Assembly (NCBI GenBank): GCA_023402845.1
Contig: JAEYFP010000026.1
Coordinates: 1 to 64,000, forward strand
Origin: Bacillota bacterium
Lineage (GTDB): Bacteria > Bacillota > Clostridia > Lachnospirales > Lachnospiraceae
Direction of reading: 5' to 3'
Length of the DNA stretch: 64,000 nucleotides
Shown here: piece after piece, positions 16,363 through 25,613 of the stretch
How the letters are laid out: each line of letters begins with the position of its first letter
Position numbering within the stretch: position 1 is the stretch's first letter
Translations under genes and position numbers: made by a program
The notes under the pieces: model-generated
The model's input: only the letters and a program-made list of their open reading frames with translations
Told to the model about the DNA's origin: nothing
Databases searched by the model: none

Positions 16363-18204
16363 ATGACCGTCAAAAAATTTATAGCCGCTTATTATCCCTA
16401 TCTGCTATTAGGACTCGGCTTTCTGTTGCTGCTTTGCAAATGCTTTTTCAGTTTCTGCTGGTCGGATGAAACCTTTTATTTTTCTACGGCGTACCGTTTT
16501 TATCAGGGAGACAGTATTTTTCTGCATGAATGGTTTCCGACGCAGCTCTCCGGGGTGATTCTGCTGCCGCTCTTTTCCCTTTATATGACGATTGCCGGTT
16601 CGACGAGCGGAATTCTGCTCTTCTTCCGCATCTGCTTTGTCGTCTTTGCGCTGATCAGCAGTCTGGTCACCTACCGGATTCTCAAAACATCCGTAAGGGA
16701 GGTCATCGCTTTATTCTGCGCGCTTTCCGTCCTGTTTTATACACATTTAAACATTGCAACGCTTTCCTATTATACGATATCCGTCCTTTGCTTTCTGCTT
16801 TCGATGCTGCTGATTTATCATTTTTATCAGACCGGCTATAAACGGTTTCTTGTCATTTCCGGCAGCCTGTTCGCTCTTTGTGTGCTCGCACTTCCGACAA
16901 TGGCTGTCGCCTACGTGCTCGTTATTTTTGCTGTTTTGCTTCTGCTGCTCGTCTGCCGGATCACAAAACTGCCCGAGTCGTGGAAGGAAGCTGTAAAAAA
17001 AGCGGATTTGATCACAGTCTGCCTGTATACGCTGTACGGTATCTGTATCCCCGCCGTCCTGTTTTTTGCATTTTTACTGACGAATGTTTCCATTATGGAT
17101 TTTATCCGTGCAATCCCTTATGTTCTCTCCGACGAGGAGCATGGGACAAGCCTGATCTATCCGCTGAAAAAATTCTTTATCGGAATTAATGAAGTCTACG
17201 GCTATAGCGCCTATGCGGGTTATCTGCTGATTATATTCACATTCTTTCTTCACTGTTTTTCTGCTTTGAAAAAACAACGAACAACTCTTAAGGCTCCCAT
17301 TATGACAGTCTTAAAACAGCTGTCCGCCGCTGCCGCCCTGCTTCTGTTTGCAGTCTATTTCTCACGCAGCCTGGGACATACCGGTTATATCCAGACCGCC
17401 CTTTGCATGACGGCTTTGCCGCTCTTTTTCCTTACAAAAAAGAAAAACTGGAAACTGTTCTTCCTGCTGTTTGCGGGAGGCATGATATTCTCCGTCGTAT
17501 TCAGCTATTCTTCGAACGGCTATCTCTATATTTTATCGATGGGACATTTCATCGCCTCAATCGCTTCGATTCTGTTTATTCAGGATTACATTGATTACAT
17601 TGCAGAATCGTCTGTCAACGGCAAATCCCAATGGGGATCCCTTTCCAAAATCGGGAGCATTCTCTTTATGGCAGTCCTATGCATCGCTCTTATCCAGACA
17701 ATCGTGCTGCGTATCGTCAATGTTTACCGTGATGCGCCGCTGAACGAACTGACAGCCCAAATTACCGCGGGGCCTGCTGCCGGTCTTTATACGACACCTG
17801 AACATCTTACGATGTATGAAAACGTCTATGATACGATCAGAACCTATTGCCAATCGGATTCGATCGGAAAAGAAAATGGCAACATCTTCATTACAAAGCT
17901 GCTGCCCTATGGTTATTTGTGCACGGATTTGCGCTGCGGGGCCCCGACCACCTGGCGGACGGCGTTTAACAGCGCGCGACTTGAGCCTTACTATGAAATA
18001 AACCCTGACCGCTATCCCGATCTCGTACTCGTACTGGATGAGGAATACGGCTCCTATGAAACCTGCGGGGATGTCGTTGCCGACCCAAATCCAAATGCCA
18101 ATGAAATCGGCGGCTTCCTGCTCAATTACGTTACGGAAAATCACTATGAGAAAATCTCTGTCCCCTGCGGAACATTATACAGAAGTCCGCTGCTTTCTGA
18201 TTAA
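16363..18204 (+). CDS. Polytopic membrane protein, probable GT-C-like transferase (lone plus-strand gene)
   Basis: A 613-residue protein with about eleven membrane segments to about residue 475 and a C-terminal soluble region of about 140 residues. The first loop contains SDETFYFSTAYRFYQGD (34-50), an acidic arrangement like that of GT-C enzymes. The start is set by AAAGGAG (16351-16357) just before the ATG at 16363; an upstream in-frame ATG at 16294 has no such site and lies in the leader palindrome. It is the only large plus-strand gene among the glycan genes, has its own strong promoter, and ends 13 bases from the convergent gene at 18218 with no terminator between. Function is inferred from topology only. 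Confidence 0.65.
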   Translation: MTVKKFIAAYYPYLLLGLGFLLLLCKCFFSFCWSDETFYFSTAYRFYQGDSIFLHEWFPTQLSGVILLPLFSLYMTIAGSTSGILLFFRICFVVFALISSLVTYRILKTSVREVIALFCALSVLFYTHLNIATLSYYTISVLCFLLSMLLIYHFYQTGYKRFLVISGSLFALCVLALPTMAVAYVLVIFAVLLLLLVCRITKLPESWKEAVKKADLITVCLYTLYGICIPAVLFFAFLLTNVSIMDFIRAIPYVLSDEEHGTSLIYPLKKFFIGINEVYGYSAYAGYLLIIFTFFLHCFSALKKQRTTLKAPIMTVLKQLSAAAALLLFAVYFSRSLGHTGYIQTALCMTALPLFFLTKKKNWKLFFLLFAGGMIFSVVFSYSSNGYLYILSMGHFIASIASILFIQDYIDYIAESSVNGKSQWGSLSKIGSILFMAVLCIALIQTIVLRIVNVYRDAPLNELTAQITAGPAAGLYTTPEHLTMYENVYDTIRTYCQSDSIGKENGNIFITKLLPYGYLCTDLRCGAPTTWRTAFNSARLEPYYEINPDRYPDLVLVLDEEYGSYETCGDVVADPNPNANEIGGFLLNYVTENHYEKISVPCGTLYRSPLLSD

Positions 18205-18217
18205 CTTTACAATACCA

Positions 18218-19741
18218 TCATTTGATTTCTTTTCTGCACCATCCGGCTGCCCGCAGCGTCAGGGCAAATACGACAAGCGGAACAATCTGAAGAAGCACAC
18301 GGTTTCCAGAATCGCCGACGCCTTCTCTTAAAATACCGTCCCTTGCCCAGCAAACAGCGAGTGTAATCAGCAGGTATCCGGTCCAAAGCAAATCATGATA
18401 CCGGAAGGGAATTCCCTTTTTGGGCAGCAGAAACAACATTGCAATCACAAAGGCGGGGAACAGACCCCAACCGCTCTGATGAAATAAATTTGCACCGAAT
18501 GCTTTTAAATTGCCAAAATAAATAGTAAAATCCAATACGCACAAACCTGCATTGACAAGCAAAAGCCCTGCTATTATGACGGCTTCTATGTGCTTTTGAA
18601 GCTTTTTAAAATACCGGCCGCGAATTAAGGTCAGATACAGCAGCACCGCCGCCATTCCGAGGAGCTGTACTGCCGCCTTCTTTTCAGTAAGAAACGTATA
18701 GGGCGCGTTGATATCCATCGTCAGGAAAATCCGAATGTCATATAAAAGCTGCAGACAGGCGGTCGGCACCAAAAAGCACAGCACCAGCTCTCTATTCCTG
18801 TACTTCAGTGTCGAAATACAAAGCACGGCAAAGAGCACGAAGATGCCGCCCTCCATGCGCAGTGTTGAAAGCATTGCCATCAAAATCCCCTGCACAAGCA
18901 GAAGCCCCTCCTCGCAGCCTTCCTCCTTTGGCTGAAAACGGAATGCCAAATAACTGCAAAGAAACAAATATTCCATGAAATAGACATTGGCCATCGCCCA
19001 TTTGGACACGATGAGAAACGGCATGGCAGAGAGCAGCACAAGCAGCGAAAGCAGCGCGGCCGCAAAAGCCTTCTTCTGCCCGGCGGCTTTTGTCTGCTCA
19101 TAAACAGCATAGGTGAAGCAGCACAGAAAATTCAAGTTAAAAAACTGCTGAATGCCAAACATTTCGTTAAAACCAAACAAATATGGGAAGGTACCGATCA
19201 GAGCGGCCCCCTGCCCGACGTCTGTCAAAAATACATTGAATTCCCTCCGGTACATGCCATAGCTTACAAGCGCGCGCGAATATAGGGAATAGTAATACAT
19301 CGAATCATTCGAAAGACTCACCGACAGAATACCTGAAACGGCAAGCACAGCGGCAAACAGCAAAACGCCTGCCAGAAACCATGGCACACAGCGTCTTTTG
19401 GGCTGTCCGCTTGTTTCTTCCTTCCAGGCGGCAAATTCAGTCCGCAGGCTCTGAAACGGCTTTTTAAAGATGCATAAAAGCACGGCTGCGAATAACAGCA
19501 AAAGCAGCACGGTCCATGCACGAAACGGCAGTCCGGTAACCAACAGCAGAAAACCTGCGAGCACATAGACAGCAATACCGACCGGATAAGCTAAAAGCGG
19601 CGTCCAAAAATCTCTGACGCCTCTTCTCATGCAGACAACAAGAAACAGGCCCGCCAAATAAACGGCAAGAATCACAAAAAACTGATTGAGAAAAAAACGC
19701 CCGGTAAATTGCGCCAAATAAGCGGCCATCCATTCTTTCAT
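18218..19741 (-). CDS. Polytopic membrane protein, probable GT-C-like or polymerase-like
   Basis: A 507-residue protein with about twelve membrane segments. A loop after the fourth or fifth carries SNDSMYYYSLYSRALVSYG (144-162), and near the C terminus GDSGNRVLLQIVPLVVFAL resembles the closing segments of large GT-C proteins. The ATG overlaps the stop of 19738-20433 (ATGA). The latter is a short membrane-anchored protein that may be its extracytoplasmic partner. It ends the 46-kb minus-strand run. A role as an unusual Wzy polymerase cannot be excluded, because the flippase at 20430 has no other obvious polymerase beside it. Confidence 0.6.
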   Translation of the reverse strand: MKEWMAAYLAQFTGRFFLNQFFVILAVYLAGLFLVVCMRRGVRDFWTPLLAYPVGIAVYVLAGFLLLVTGLPFRAWTVLLLLLFAAVLLCIFKKPFQSLRTEFAAWKEETSGQPKRRCVPWFLAGVLLFAAVLAVSGILSVSLSNDSMYYYSLYSRALVSYGMYRREFNVFLTDVGQGAALIGTFPYLFGFNEMFGIQQFFNLNFLCCFTYAVYEQTKAAGQKKAFAAALLSLLVLLSAMPFLIVSKWAMANVYFMEYLFLCSYLAFRFQPKEEGCEEGLLLVQGILMAMLSTLRMEGGIFVLFAVLCISTLKYRNRELVLCFLVPTACLQLLYDIRIFLTMDINAPYTFLTEKKAAVQLLGMAAVLLYLTLIRGRYFKKLQKHIEAVIIAGLLLVNAGLCVLDFTIYFGNLKAFGANLFHQSGWGLFPAFVIAMLFLLPKKGIPFRYHDLLWTGYLLITLAVCWARDGILREGVGDSGNRVLLQIVPLVVFALTLRAAGWCRKEIK

Positions 19742-20433
19742 AAATCTGCTGCCACCTCGCTCTCATAATAGGCTTCTGTCATGATGTAGAGATTCTCCGC
19801 TTCCTTTTCGGCATTTCCATCCCACAGCACAATAAGCGTATCTGCCTCTTCCATTCCTTCTGTATTCAGATAGACATGCATCTCCGGAAGATAATCGGAA
19901 TAATACCAGTAGTACGTAAAATAATTACCAAGTTCTTCCCAAAAGTCATTCAACAAAAAGGAATAGCGAAACATATCATTCGCATAGCCCAAATCTCCAA
20001 ACGCCTCCATCTGCGCTTCACTCACCTTGGCATCGTTCAAGCCGGGATCCGGGATCACCGTGGCCTCCATCAGTTCCATGTAGTTAATCGCATTCTCATT
20101 ATGATAATAAGCATAAACAAAATTTTTACCCTCTGCCACGGCCTGATCAAGCGTGACCCTGTCATCCTTTGTATAGACTGTCTTGCCTTTCAATAAAAGA
20201 GGCAAAAAGCTGTCCGGATATTCTCCCTTTTCCAGAAATTCCGTCTGATAAAACGTCTGGTTCGTCGGAAAATAAAACGGCACAATTGAGGGAAGCACAC
20301 GCATATTATAGACGAAGCTCAACAGAATCATCGCGATAACGAAGCCTGCGAGCACAAATCCCCTAGATTCTTTTTTTAAGCGCAGCAGCACGGCTGCGGC
20401 AATTGTTAAAACGGCAACAATCATATATTTCAT
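19738..20433 (-). CDS. Membrane-anchored protein of unknown function
   Basis: A 231-residue protein with two N-terminal hydrophobic segments (about 3-17 and 24-41) and a soluble, acidic, aromatic-rich remainder (YFTYYWYYSDYLPEMHVYLN near 165-185) expected outside the membrane. The soluble part resembles the C-terminal regions of the GT-C-like proteins in this window in size and composition, so it may be a detached domain of 18218-19741, with which it overlaps by four bases. It also overlaps the flippase gene at 20430. I do not recognise a family. Confidence 0.6.
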   Translation of the reverse strand: MKYMIVAVLTIAAAVLLRLKKESRGFVLAGFVIAMILLSFVYNMRVLPSIVPFYFPTNQTFYQTEFLEKGEYPDSFLPLLLKGKTVYTKDDRVTLDQAVAEGKNFVYAYYHNENAINYMELMEATVIPDPGLNDAKVSEAQMEAFGDLGYANDMFRYSFLLNDFWEELGNYFTYYWYYSDYLPEMHVYLNTEGMEEADTLIVLWDGNAEKEAENLYIMTEAYYESEVAADL

Positions 20434-21866
20434 TTTTTCAATCCCTTAAGAAAACACAGCAGATCCGCCAAAATTCCTCTGTTCCAAATACAGTGCAGTA
20501 CAAACAGCACACTTCCCACGCCGGCACTCAGCCACTGATCCTGCGTTACCGTCGCAAACGCCGCATAGGCAATATAGAGACACAGCGATACGGCAAATTC
20601 ACGGAAGCGATAATCAACCGGATAACATTTCTTAGAGAAATAAGTACCCAGCAAAAAATATACAATATAGGTGAGCGCCGTAGCAAGTGCAGCACCAACC
20701 CCTGAAAACCTCGGAACAAGCAGGATATTTCCAACAAGATTACAGGCGATTGCTACGAGCGAGGCATAATTAAAGTATTTGATTTTTCCGGCGAATTTTA
20801 CACCCTGTCCCGTCATTTCAAACAAAATACTCAAAATCGGCATGAGTGTTAAAAAAGGAATCACCCTGATCGCTTCGCGGTAGCCCTCTCCTAAAATCAG
20901 CACGATAACACCCCTGAAAATCGTCAGCAGAAATGCTGCCGACATACAAAGAAACTGCACTTTTCGAAACATATCCGCAAAAAATGCCTTGCAGACCTCC
21001 TCCGGCTCGGTTTCATATTTTTCCATTGCAACCGGTGCCCAAAATGCCACATAGGTGATTTTAAATGTCAGCAAAAGCGTCATAATCTGCATCGCCGCCG
21101 AGTAAACACCGGTTTCCGAAAAATTATTAAAAATTTTGATAAACCACTTATCCATTGACGACAGCAGCCACTCCATCAAAAGCATCGGGATGAACGGAAC
21201 GCCGTACAGCAGCAGCTCTTTTTCGGCCACCGCATGCTTTACCGCCTTTTCTCCCCTCTTAACGAGCATATAACGGACAGCCGCGGTCAGCGTCACGATT
21301 GCGAGCGGAAGCGTCATTGCATAGAGTACAACGCGGAAGTCATTCCCCAGAATCCAGACAAATAAAACAATAAATGTGATATACAACAGCTTTGATAAGA
21401 TATTTAAGTTGGAATACAGCTTCCCGTTCTGCTCCATACGAATATTTAAAAACAGAAAGCGCTCAAAGACGGAAATGATCGTATAGGCTATGACTAACAG
21501 CGTGATGTCAAGACTGCTTCGCCCAAAAAGAAACTCGTTAAAATACTGCGAGCCAAATGCATACAAGCCGGACAAAAGAAGGATGAGGAGTACAGGCCAG
21601 CGCAGACACTGCAATAAAAGAGTCTTGCGGTTCACGCCCTCTTTATAGAAATAGCGAATGTACGACTGATCCAGCCCTAAAATAGCAAAAATATAAATAA
21701 TGGAAACAGCCGAGGTAAACATGGCAGTTCTTCCATACTCATCTGTGGACATCACGCGCGTGATCAGCGGGAGAGAGATAAATCCCAGCAGCAGCACGAC
21801 AAAATTACCGTAGAAATACTGAATAAAGCTCTGCAGCAAGCTTTCCTTTTTTTCTGTTTGTCCCAT
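20430..21866 (-). CDS. wzx: Wzx-type oligosaccharide flippase (unit 1)
   Basis: A 478-residue MOP-superfamily protein with about 14 membrane segments. The N-terminal region (LGFISLPLITRVMSTDEYG) and the central segment PFIPMLLMEWLLSSMDKWFI are characteristic of polysaccharide flippases. It should move undecaprenyl-diphosphate-linked repeat units across the membrane. AAGGAG stands 12 bases before the ATG. It lies 3 bases after the ArnC-like transferase gene and overlaps 19738-20433 by four bases. It is one of three flippases in the window. A link with the sugar transferase at 27637 is suggested by position only. Confidence 0.87.
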   Translation of the reverse strand: MGQTEKKESLLQSFIQYFYGNFVVLLLGFISLPLITRVMSTDEYGRTAMFTSAVSIIYIFAILGLDQSYIRYFYKEGVNRKTLLLQCLRWPVLLILLLSGLYAFGSQYFNEFLFGRSSLDITLLVIAYTIISVFERFLFLNIRMEQNGKLYSNLNILSKLLYITFIVLFVWILGNDFRVVLYAMTLPLAIVTLTAAVRYMLVKRGEKAVKHAVAEKELLLYGVPFIPMLLMEWLLSSMDKWFIKIFNNFSETGVYSAAMQIMTLLLTFKITYVAFWAPVAMEKYETEPEEVCKAFFADMFRKVQFLCMSAAFLLTIFRGVIVLILGEGYREAIRVIPFLTLMPILSILFEMTGQGVKFAGKIKYFNYASLVAIACNLVGNILLVPRFSGVGAALATALTYIVYFLLGTYFSKKCYPVDYRFREFAVSLCLYIAYAAFATVTQDQWLSAGVGSVLFVLHCIWNRGILADLLCFLKGLKK

Positions 21867-21869
21867 AAT

Positions 21870-22826
21870 CTATACAGGCTCCTTTGGTTCCTCGTCCGTC
21901 GTACGGCAAGGATTGACCGTATCTACCAAAAACGGGGGACGGTTACGGCTTGCATCCAGTGTCCGCCATAAATATTCTCCAAGAATTCCAAGCATCAGAA
22001 GAATCATTCCCGTAGAAAACAGAATCAGACACATCAGGGAAGCCCAGCCCTCAATCGGTGTTCCGATGATCAGACGCTCCAGAATGACTTCGATGATCCA
22101 TAAAAATGAAATGATTGCACAGACGACACCGACACCTGACATGAAGCGGATCGGAAAATAAGAAAAGCTCATCATTGAGTCCATCACCAGCTTGAACTTC
22201 TTGGAAAGCGTCCAGCGAGACTGGCCGATTTCCCGATCTTTTCTGTGAAAATAAATGCTTTCCGACTGAAAACCCACCCACAAAACCTGCAAGGTCAGTG
22301 CCGAGTTCTTTTCATCAAGCATTTGCAGGATACCGATTACCTGCCTGTCAAGCAGATAGCAGTCAAAGCCGCCAATCGGCATTTTCTTTTCGATAAATTT
22401 TTTGACGATACCGTAATACATATTCGCAAAAAATTTCTTAATCGGAGAATCATCCCTTTGAGCGCGCACCGCGAGCACCACCTTATTGCCGCGTTTCCAG
22501 CTCTCGTACATCTCAAGAATCAATTCGGAATCCTCCTGCAAATCCGCCTGCTTTGTCACGGCGCAGTCGCCGCTGCAGTGCGACAGGCCGGCAAGAATTG
22601 CCGCGTGTTCGCCAAAATTCCTTGAAAGACGAATGCATTTCACATACTCATCTCTCTCTCTGATTTGATTCATGATTTCCCACGAATTGTCGCCTGAACC
22701 GTCGTCCACCATAACAATTTCATATGCGCCGATTTTATGAAGAATTTTCTCTTTCATATCCTCATAAAGAAGCATCAGCGTATCTGAATTAAAATAAACC
22801 GGTATGATGATAGAAATCTTACTCAT
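21870..22826 (-). CDS. GT2 polyprenyl-phosphate sugar transferase (ArnC/GtrB/DPM1-like)
   Basis: A 318-residue enzyme with an N-terminal GT-A domain (1 to about 215). It shows IIIPVYFNSDTL, the nucleotide-binding VDDGSGDNSW, a QADLQ motif near 93 and the QXXRW-type segment QSRWTLSKKFKL. Two C-terminal membrane segments follow, as in ArnC, GtrB and CsbB. Such enzymes load a single sugar onto undecaprenyl phosphate for later use by GT-C transferases outside. GGGAGG is 8 bases before the ATG. The gene overlaps the FdtA-like isomerase by 8 bases, which hints that the dTDP-amino sugar made next door could be its substrate. It would pair functionally with the SMR flippase and the GT-C/YfhO proteins to the left. 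Confidence 0.87.
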   Translation of the reverse strand: MSKISIIIPVYFNSDTLMLLYEDMKEKILHKIGAYEIVMVDDGSGDNSWEIMNQIRERDEYVKCIRLSRNFGEHAAILAGLSHCSGDCAVTKQADLQEDSELILEMYESWKRGNKVVLAVRAQRDDSPIKKFFANMYYGIVKKFIEKKMPIGGFDCYLLDRQVIGILQMLDEKNSALTLQVLWVGFQSESIYFHRKDREIGQSRWTLSKKFKLVMDSMMSFSYFPIRFMSGVGVVCAIISFLWIIEVILERLIIGTPIEGWASLMCLILFSTGMILLMLGILGEYLWRTLDASRNRPPFLVDTVNPCRTTDEEPKEPV

Positions 22827-23244
22827 GCCGTGTGCCTCCCACTTCCTTTATAAATTCTTCATAATCGCGGATATATTCGCTGCCGTCATAATGCTCGCTT
22901 GCGAGCACCAGAAGCACGGAATCCGGCGAAAAATCATACATATCCTTCCAGAGCATGCAAGGCAGATACAGGCCCATTCGCGGCCTGTTCAGCTCCACAA
23001 TCTCCGTTTCAAATCCATTATCGACCTTTACCCTGCTCGATCCGCTCACATTGATCAGCACAAATTCCGTCCTTCTGTTTGCATGACGCCCGCGGATGAC
23101 AGTCGCATCCGAACCGTACATATAGAACACGCGCTTCACCTCAAACGGCACATCCATCCCGCCGCACTCCGCCACAACAAGGTTTCCGCGCTCATCCCCG
23201 AATTCTCCGAATTCCAATATCTGATACTGCGTCTTAATATTCAT
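22819..23244 (-). CDS. FdtA/QdtA-family cupin, dTDP-4-keto-6-deoxyhexose 3,4-ketoisomerase-like
   Basis: A 141-residue cupin of the WxcM C-terminal/FdtA type. It keeps FGDERGNLVVAE (15-26), PFEVKRVFYMYG (33-44), RGRH (51-54) and LLVLASEHYDGSEYIRDYEEF. Family enzymes move the keto group of dTDP-4-keto-6-deoxyglucose from C4 to C3, preparing it for a 3-aminotransferase. The usual HAH is HAN here (54-56): the first histidine is kept and the second is asparagine. Whether this subfamily keeps full activity cannot be judged from sequence. It lies between the PLP aminotransferase and an ArnC-like transferase and overlaps the latter. RmlA and RmlB, needed for the substrate, are not in the window. Confidence 0.8.
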   Translation of the reverse strand: MNIKTQYQILEFGEFGDERGNLVVAECGGMDVPFEVKRVFYMYGSDATVIRGRHANRRTEFVLINVSGSSRVKVDNGFETEIVELNRPRMGLYLPCMLWKDMYDFSPDSVLLVLASEHYDGSEYIRDYEEFIKEVGGTRHE

Positions 23245-23276
23245 GCAGTCTCTCCCATCTTTCTGCTGTTCGTGTG

Positions 23277-24401
23277 TCAGAACAGCTCAGCCTGTAAAAG
23301 CGTCCGGCTTTTGAACGCATTGAGCGCATCAATCACGTAATTCTGCTCTTCTTCCGTCATACCGTTATACATCGGAATGGAAAGCACTTCCTTGGCACAC
23401 GCCTCAGTAAGCGGCAGATCACCTTCGTGGAAGCCGAGATACCGATAGGCCTCTGCCAAATGCGGCGGAATCGGATAATGAATGATCGTCCCGATTTCCT
23501 TTTCATTCAAATATTGAATCAGCTCGTCTCGTTCCTTACAACGAATGACAAACTGATGATAGATATGAGTCGCCCGTTCCATGAGAGGAGGGAGCATAAT
23601 AAGCGGATTATTCAGCCGGCTTTGGTACCGGGCTGCAATCTGCTTCTTTTCCTCTGTCATCTCCTGCACATGATTTAGCCGTACGCGCAGCAGCCCTGCC
23701 TGAATCTCGTCCAGGCGGGAATTTGTCCCCACCACTTTATTATAATAGCGCTTCTCGCTTCCGTAATTACGGTACATGCGCATATCCGCCGCTATTTTTT
23801 CATCATTGGTCACAATTGCGCCTCCGTCTCCGAATGCCCCGATATTTTTTGATGGATAAAAGGAAAAACAACCGATATCGCCGAAGCTGCCCGTCATCTT
23901 ACCGTCAAAGCATGCACCGTGGGACTGTGCGCAGTCCTCCACAAGACGCAGACGGTATTTTTCACAAAGTGCGGACACCGCATCCATTTTAGAGGCCTGT
24001 CCGTATAAATGCACGACGAGAATTGCCTTTGTGCGTTCTGTGATCTTCTCTTCGATTTTAGCTGTGTCAATATTATAATAGGCATCCGGTTCTACAAACA
24101 CCGGGGTCGCCCCGTTGATTGTAATTCCCATCACACTCGCAATATAAGTATTCCCCTGTACAATGACCTCATCGCCCTCTCCGATCCCAAGCACGCGAAA
24201 CGCAAGCCAGAGCGCATCCAATCCGCTCGCAAGGCCCACGCAGTATTTCGTACCGATATAAGAGGCAAATTCTTCTTCAAAGGAGCTTAACTCCTTCCCG
24301 AGTATATACCAACCGGAGCGCAGCACCTCCAATGCCTTCTGCTCAAACTCCTCCTGATACTGATAAAATCCTCTGTCCAATCTGTTTGCCAAAACATTCA
24401 T
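23277..24401 (-). CDS. DegT/DnrJ-family sugar aminotransferase (FdtB/QdtB-like)
   Basis: A 374-residue PLP enzyme. It shows LRSGWYILGKELSSFEEEF near the N terminus, VHLYGQASKMD, EDCAQSHGA with the cofactor-binding aspartate, and the PLP lysine Lys185 in SFYPSKNIGAFGDGG. With the FdtA-like isomerase 32 bases downstream it probably makes dTDP-3-amino-3,6-dideoxyhexose (Fuc3N or Qui3N type). An upstream ATG at 24428 is in frame, but GGAGG 8 bases before the ATG at 24401 favours the shorter form. No FdtC-type acetyltransferase is nearby, so the amine may stay free or be modified elsewhere. Confidence 0.87.
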   Translation of the reverse strand: MNVLANRLDRGFYQYQEEFEQKALEVLRSGWYILGKELSSFEEEFASYIGTKYCVGLASGLDALWLAFRVLGIGEGDEVIVQGNTYIASVMGITINGATPVFVEPDAYYNIDTAKIEEKITERTKAILVVHLYGQASKMDAVSALCEKYRLRLVEDCAQSHGACFDGKMTGSFGDIGCFSFYPSKNIGAFGDGGAIVTNDEKIAADMRMYRNYGSEKRYYNKVVGTNSRLDEIQAGLLRVRLNHVQEMTEEKKQIAARYQSRLNNPLIMLPPLMERATHIYHQFVIRCKERDELIQYLNEKEIGTIIHYPIPPHLAEAYRYLGFHEGDLPLTEACAKEVLSIPMYNGMTEEEQNYVIDALNAFKSRTLLQAELF

Positions 24402-24455
24402 TAGCTGATCCTCCAAGTCTATTGGCATAATGATAATAGTATACCATTTTTATAA

Positions 24456-25613
24456 TCAAGACTCAAGTAAACCCGAATAAAGACTGCAATGCCTTTCAAT
24501 ATGGACTTCCTTCGTATAGTGATCCAGATAACGCCGGTAAAAAAACTCCCGGTTGCAATCAAGCTCTGTCCGATCGTCGAAAAGCACATGCATGCGAGCC
24601 GTAAATTTTTGCAGGTTCTCCTTTGTATAAAGGTTTTCTTCCTTCTCGATCACCTCGGTAAGTCCGCCGACACTCGTGGATACGACCGCACATTTCCGGC
24701 TCATCGCTTCAACCGCGGCTTTTCCGAACGACTCAAACATCGAGGTCATTACAAATACATCTACAAGGTAATAATAATCCGCGATCTGGGCTTGGGACAA
24801 ATCCTGCATGTAAATCAGATTTTCTTCACCAATGTTTTTGATGATGCCATTCTTAACATCTTCCGCAAGGCGCGCATCCTGCGCTTCATAAACGGACAGC
24901 ACGAGCGCAACCTTAAACCGCAGGCCGCTGCTCTTTAAAGCGGACACGAGCGTCTGAACAAATGGCCAGTCCTTTTCCTCCGAAATGCGTCCCGCAAAGC
25001 CAACGACAAAATCCTCCTCTGAAATGCCGTATTTTTTTCTCTGTTTCTCACGTTTTCCTTCCTCAAACTCCTCAAATACCTTGCCGATCGTATTCGGGAT
25101 GACCGTAACTTTACACGGCACCCCGGCGGCCGCCCATAAGTTCTTGTTGTATTGCGTCGTACAGATCATCCCGGATGCATGCTTCAGCGTGTGCATAATG
25201 CACGTCCTGGAATGACTGCGGTAACCATAAAACAATCCTCTGTCGGTATAAACAAACGGAATCGTGGAAAACAACCCGATACAGCGCAGAAATCCGAACG
25301 TAATCAGCGATTCCGACATCGAAACATGGATAAGCTGCGGCTTCTCGGAACGGATAATCCGGTAAAAAGATCCAATCCGGCGAAAAAAGTTAATGATTCG
25401 GCGAAATTTGCTCCGTTCCCGGTTGTGATCGGAGGAATACTCCACAACCCGGAATGGAAAATCGGCCTGTGTTTTTGTAAGCAGCCTCGGACATACGACA
25501 ACCGGTTCAAACTCTGTTTGGGATAATCCCTCACACAGCGTCTGGGTGGACATTTGTCCGCCTCCCGGCAGATCAATCGGAAATTCCATCAAATATAAAA
25601 TTTTATGCTTCAT
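24456..25613 (-). CDS. GT4-family glycosyltransferase
   Basis: A 385-residue GT-B enzyme. The N-terminal domain begins ILYLMEFPIDLPGGGQMST, with the GGG loop typical of the acceptor domain. The C-terminal Rossmann domain carries VVGFAGRISEEKDW and the EX7E-type region SMFESFGKAAVEAMSRKCAVV. It would transfer a sugar from a nucleotide donor on the cytoplasmic side. The preferred ATG at 25613 lies behind an AAAGGCGG site and overlaps the previous GT4 gene by 11 bases. Donor and acceptor are unknown; it belongs to the group of transferases downstream of the initiator at 27637. Confidence 0.85.
   Translation of the reverse strand: MKHKILYLMEFPIDLPGGGQMSTQTLCEGLSQTEFEPVVVCPRLLTKTQADFPFRVVEYSSDHNRERSKFRRIINFFRRIGSFYRIIRSEKPQLIHVSMSESLITFGFLRCIGLFSTIPFVYTDRGLFYGYRSHSRTCIMHTLKHASGMICTTQYNKNLWAAAGVPCKVTVIPNTIGKVFEEFEEGKREKQRKKYGISEEDFVVGFAGRISEEKDWPFVQTLVSALKSSGLRFKVALVLSVYEAQDARLAEDVKNGIIKNIGEENLIYMQDLSQAQIADYYYLVDVFVMTSMFESFGKAAVEAMSRKCAVVSTSVGGLTEVIEKEENLYTKENLQKFTARMHVLFDDRTELDCNREFFYRRYLDHYTKEVHIERHCSLYSGLLES

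Noticed and set aside
16209..18217. Invertible (phase-variable) DNA segment around the lone plus-strand gene
   Set aside because: I saw no matching inverted repeats at the two ends of the segment and no recombinase gene in the window.
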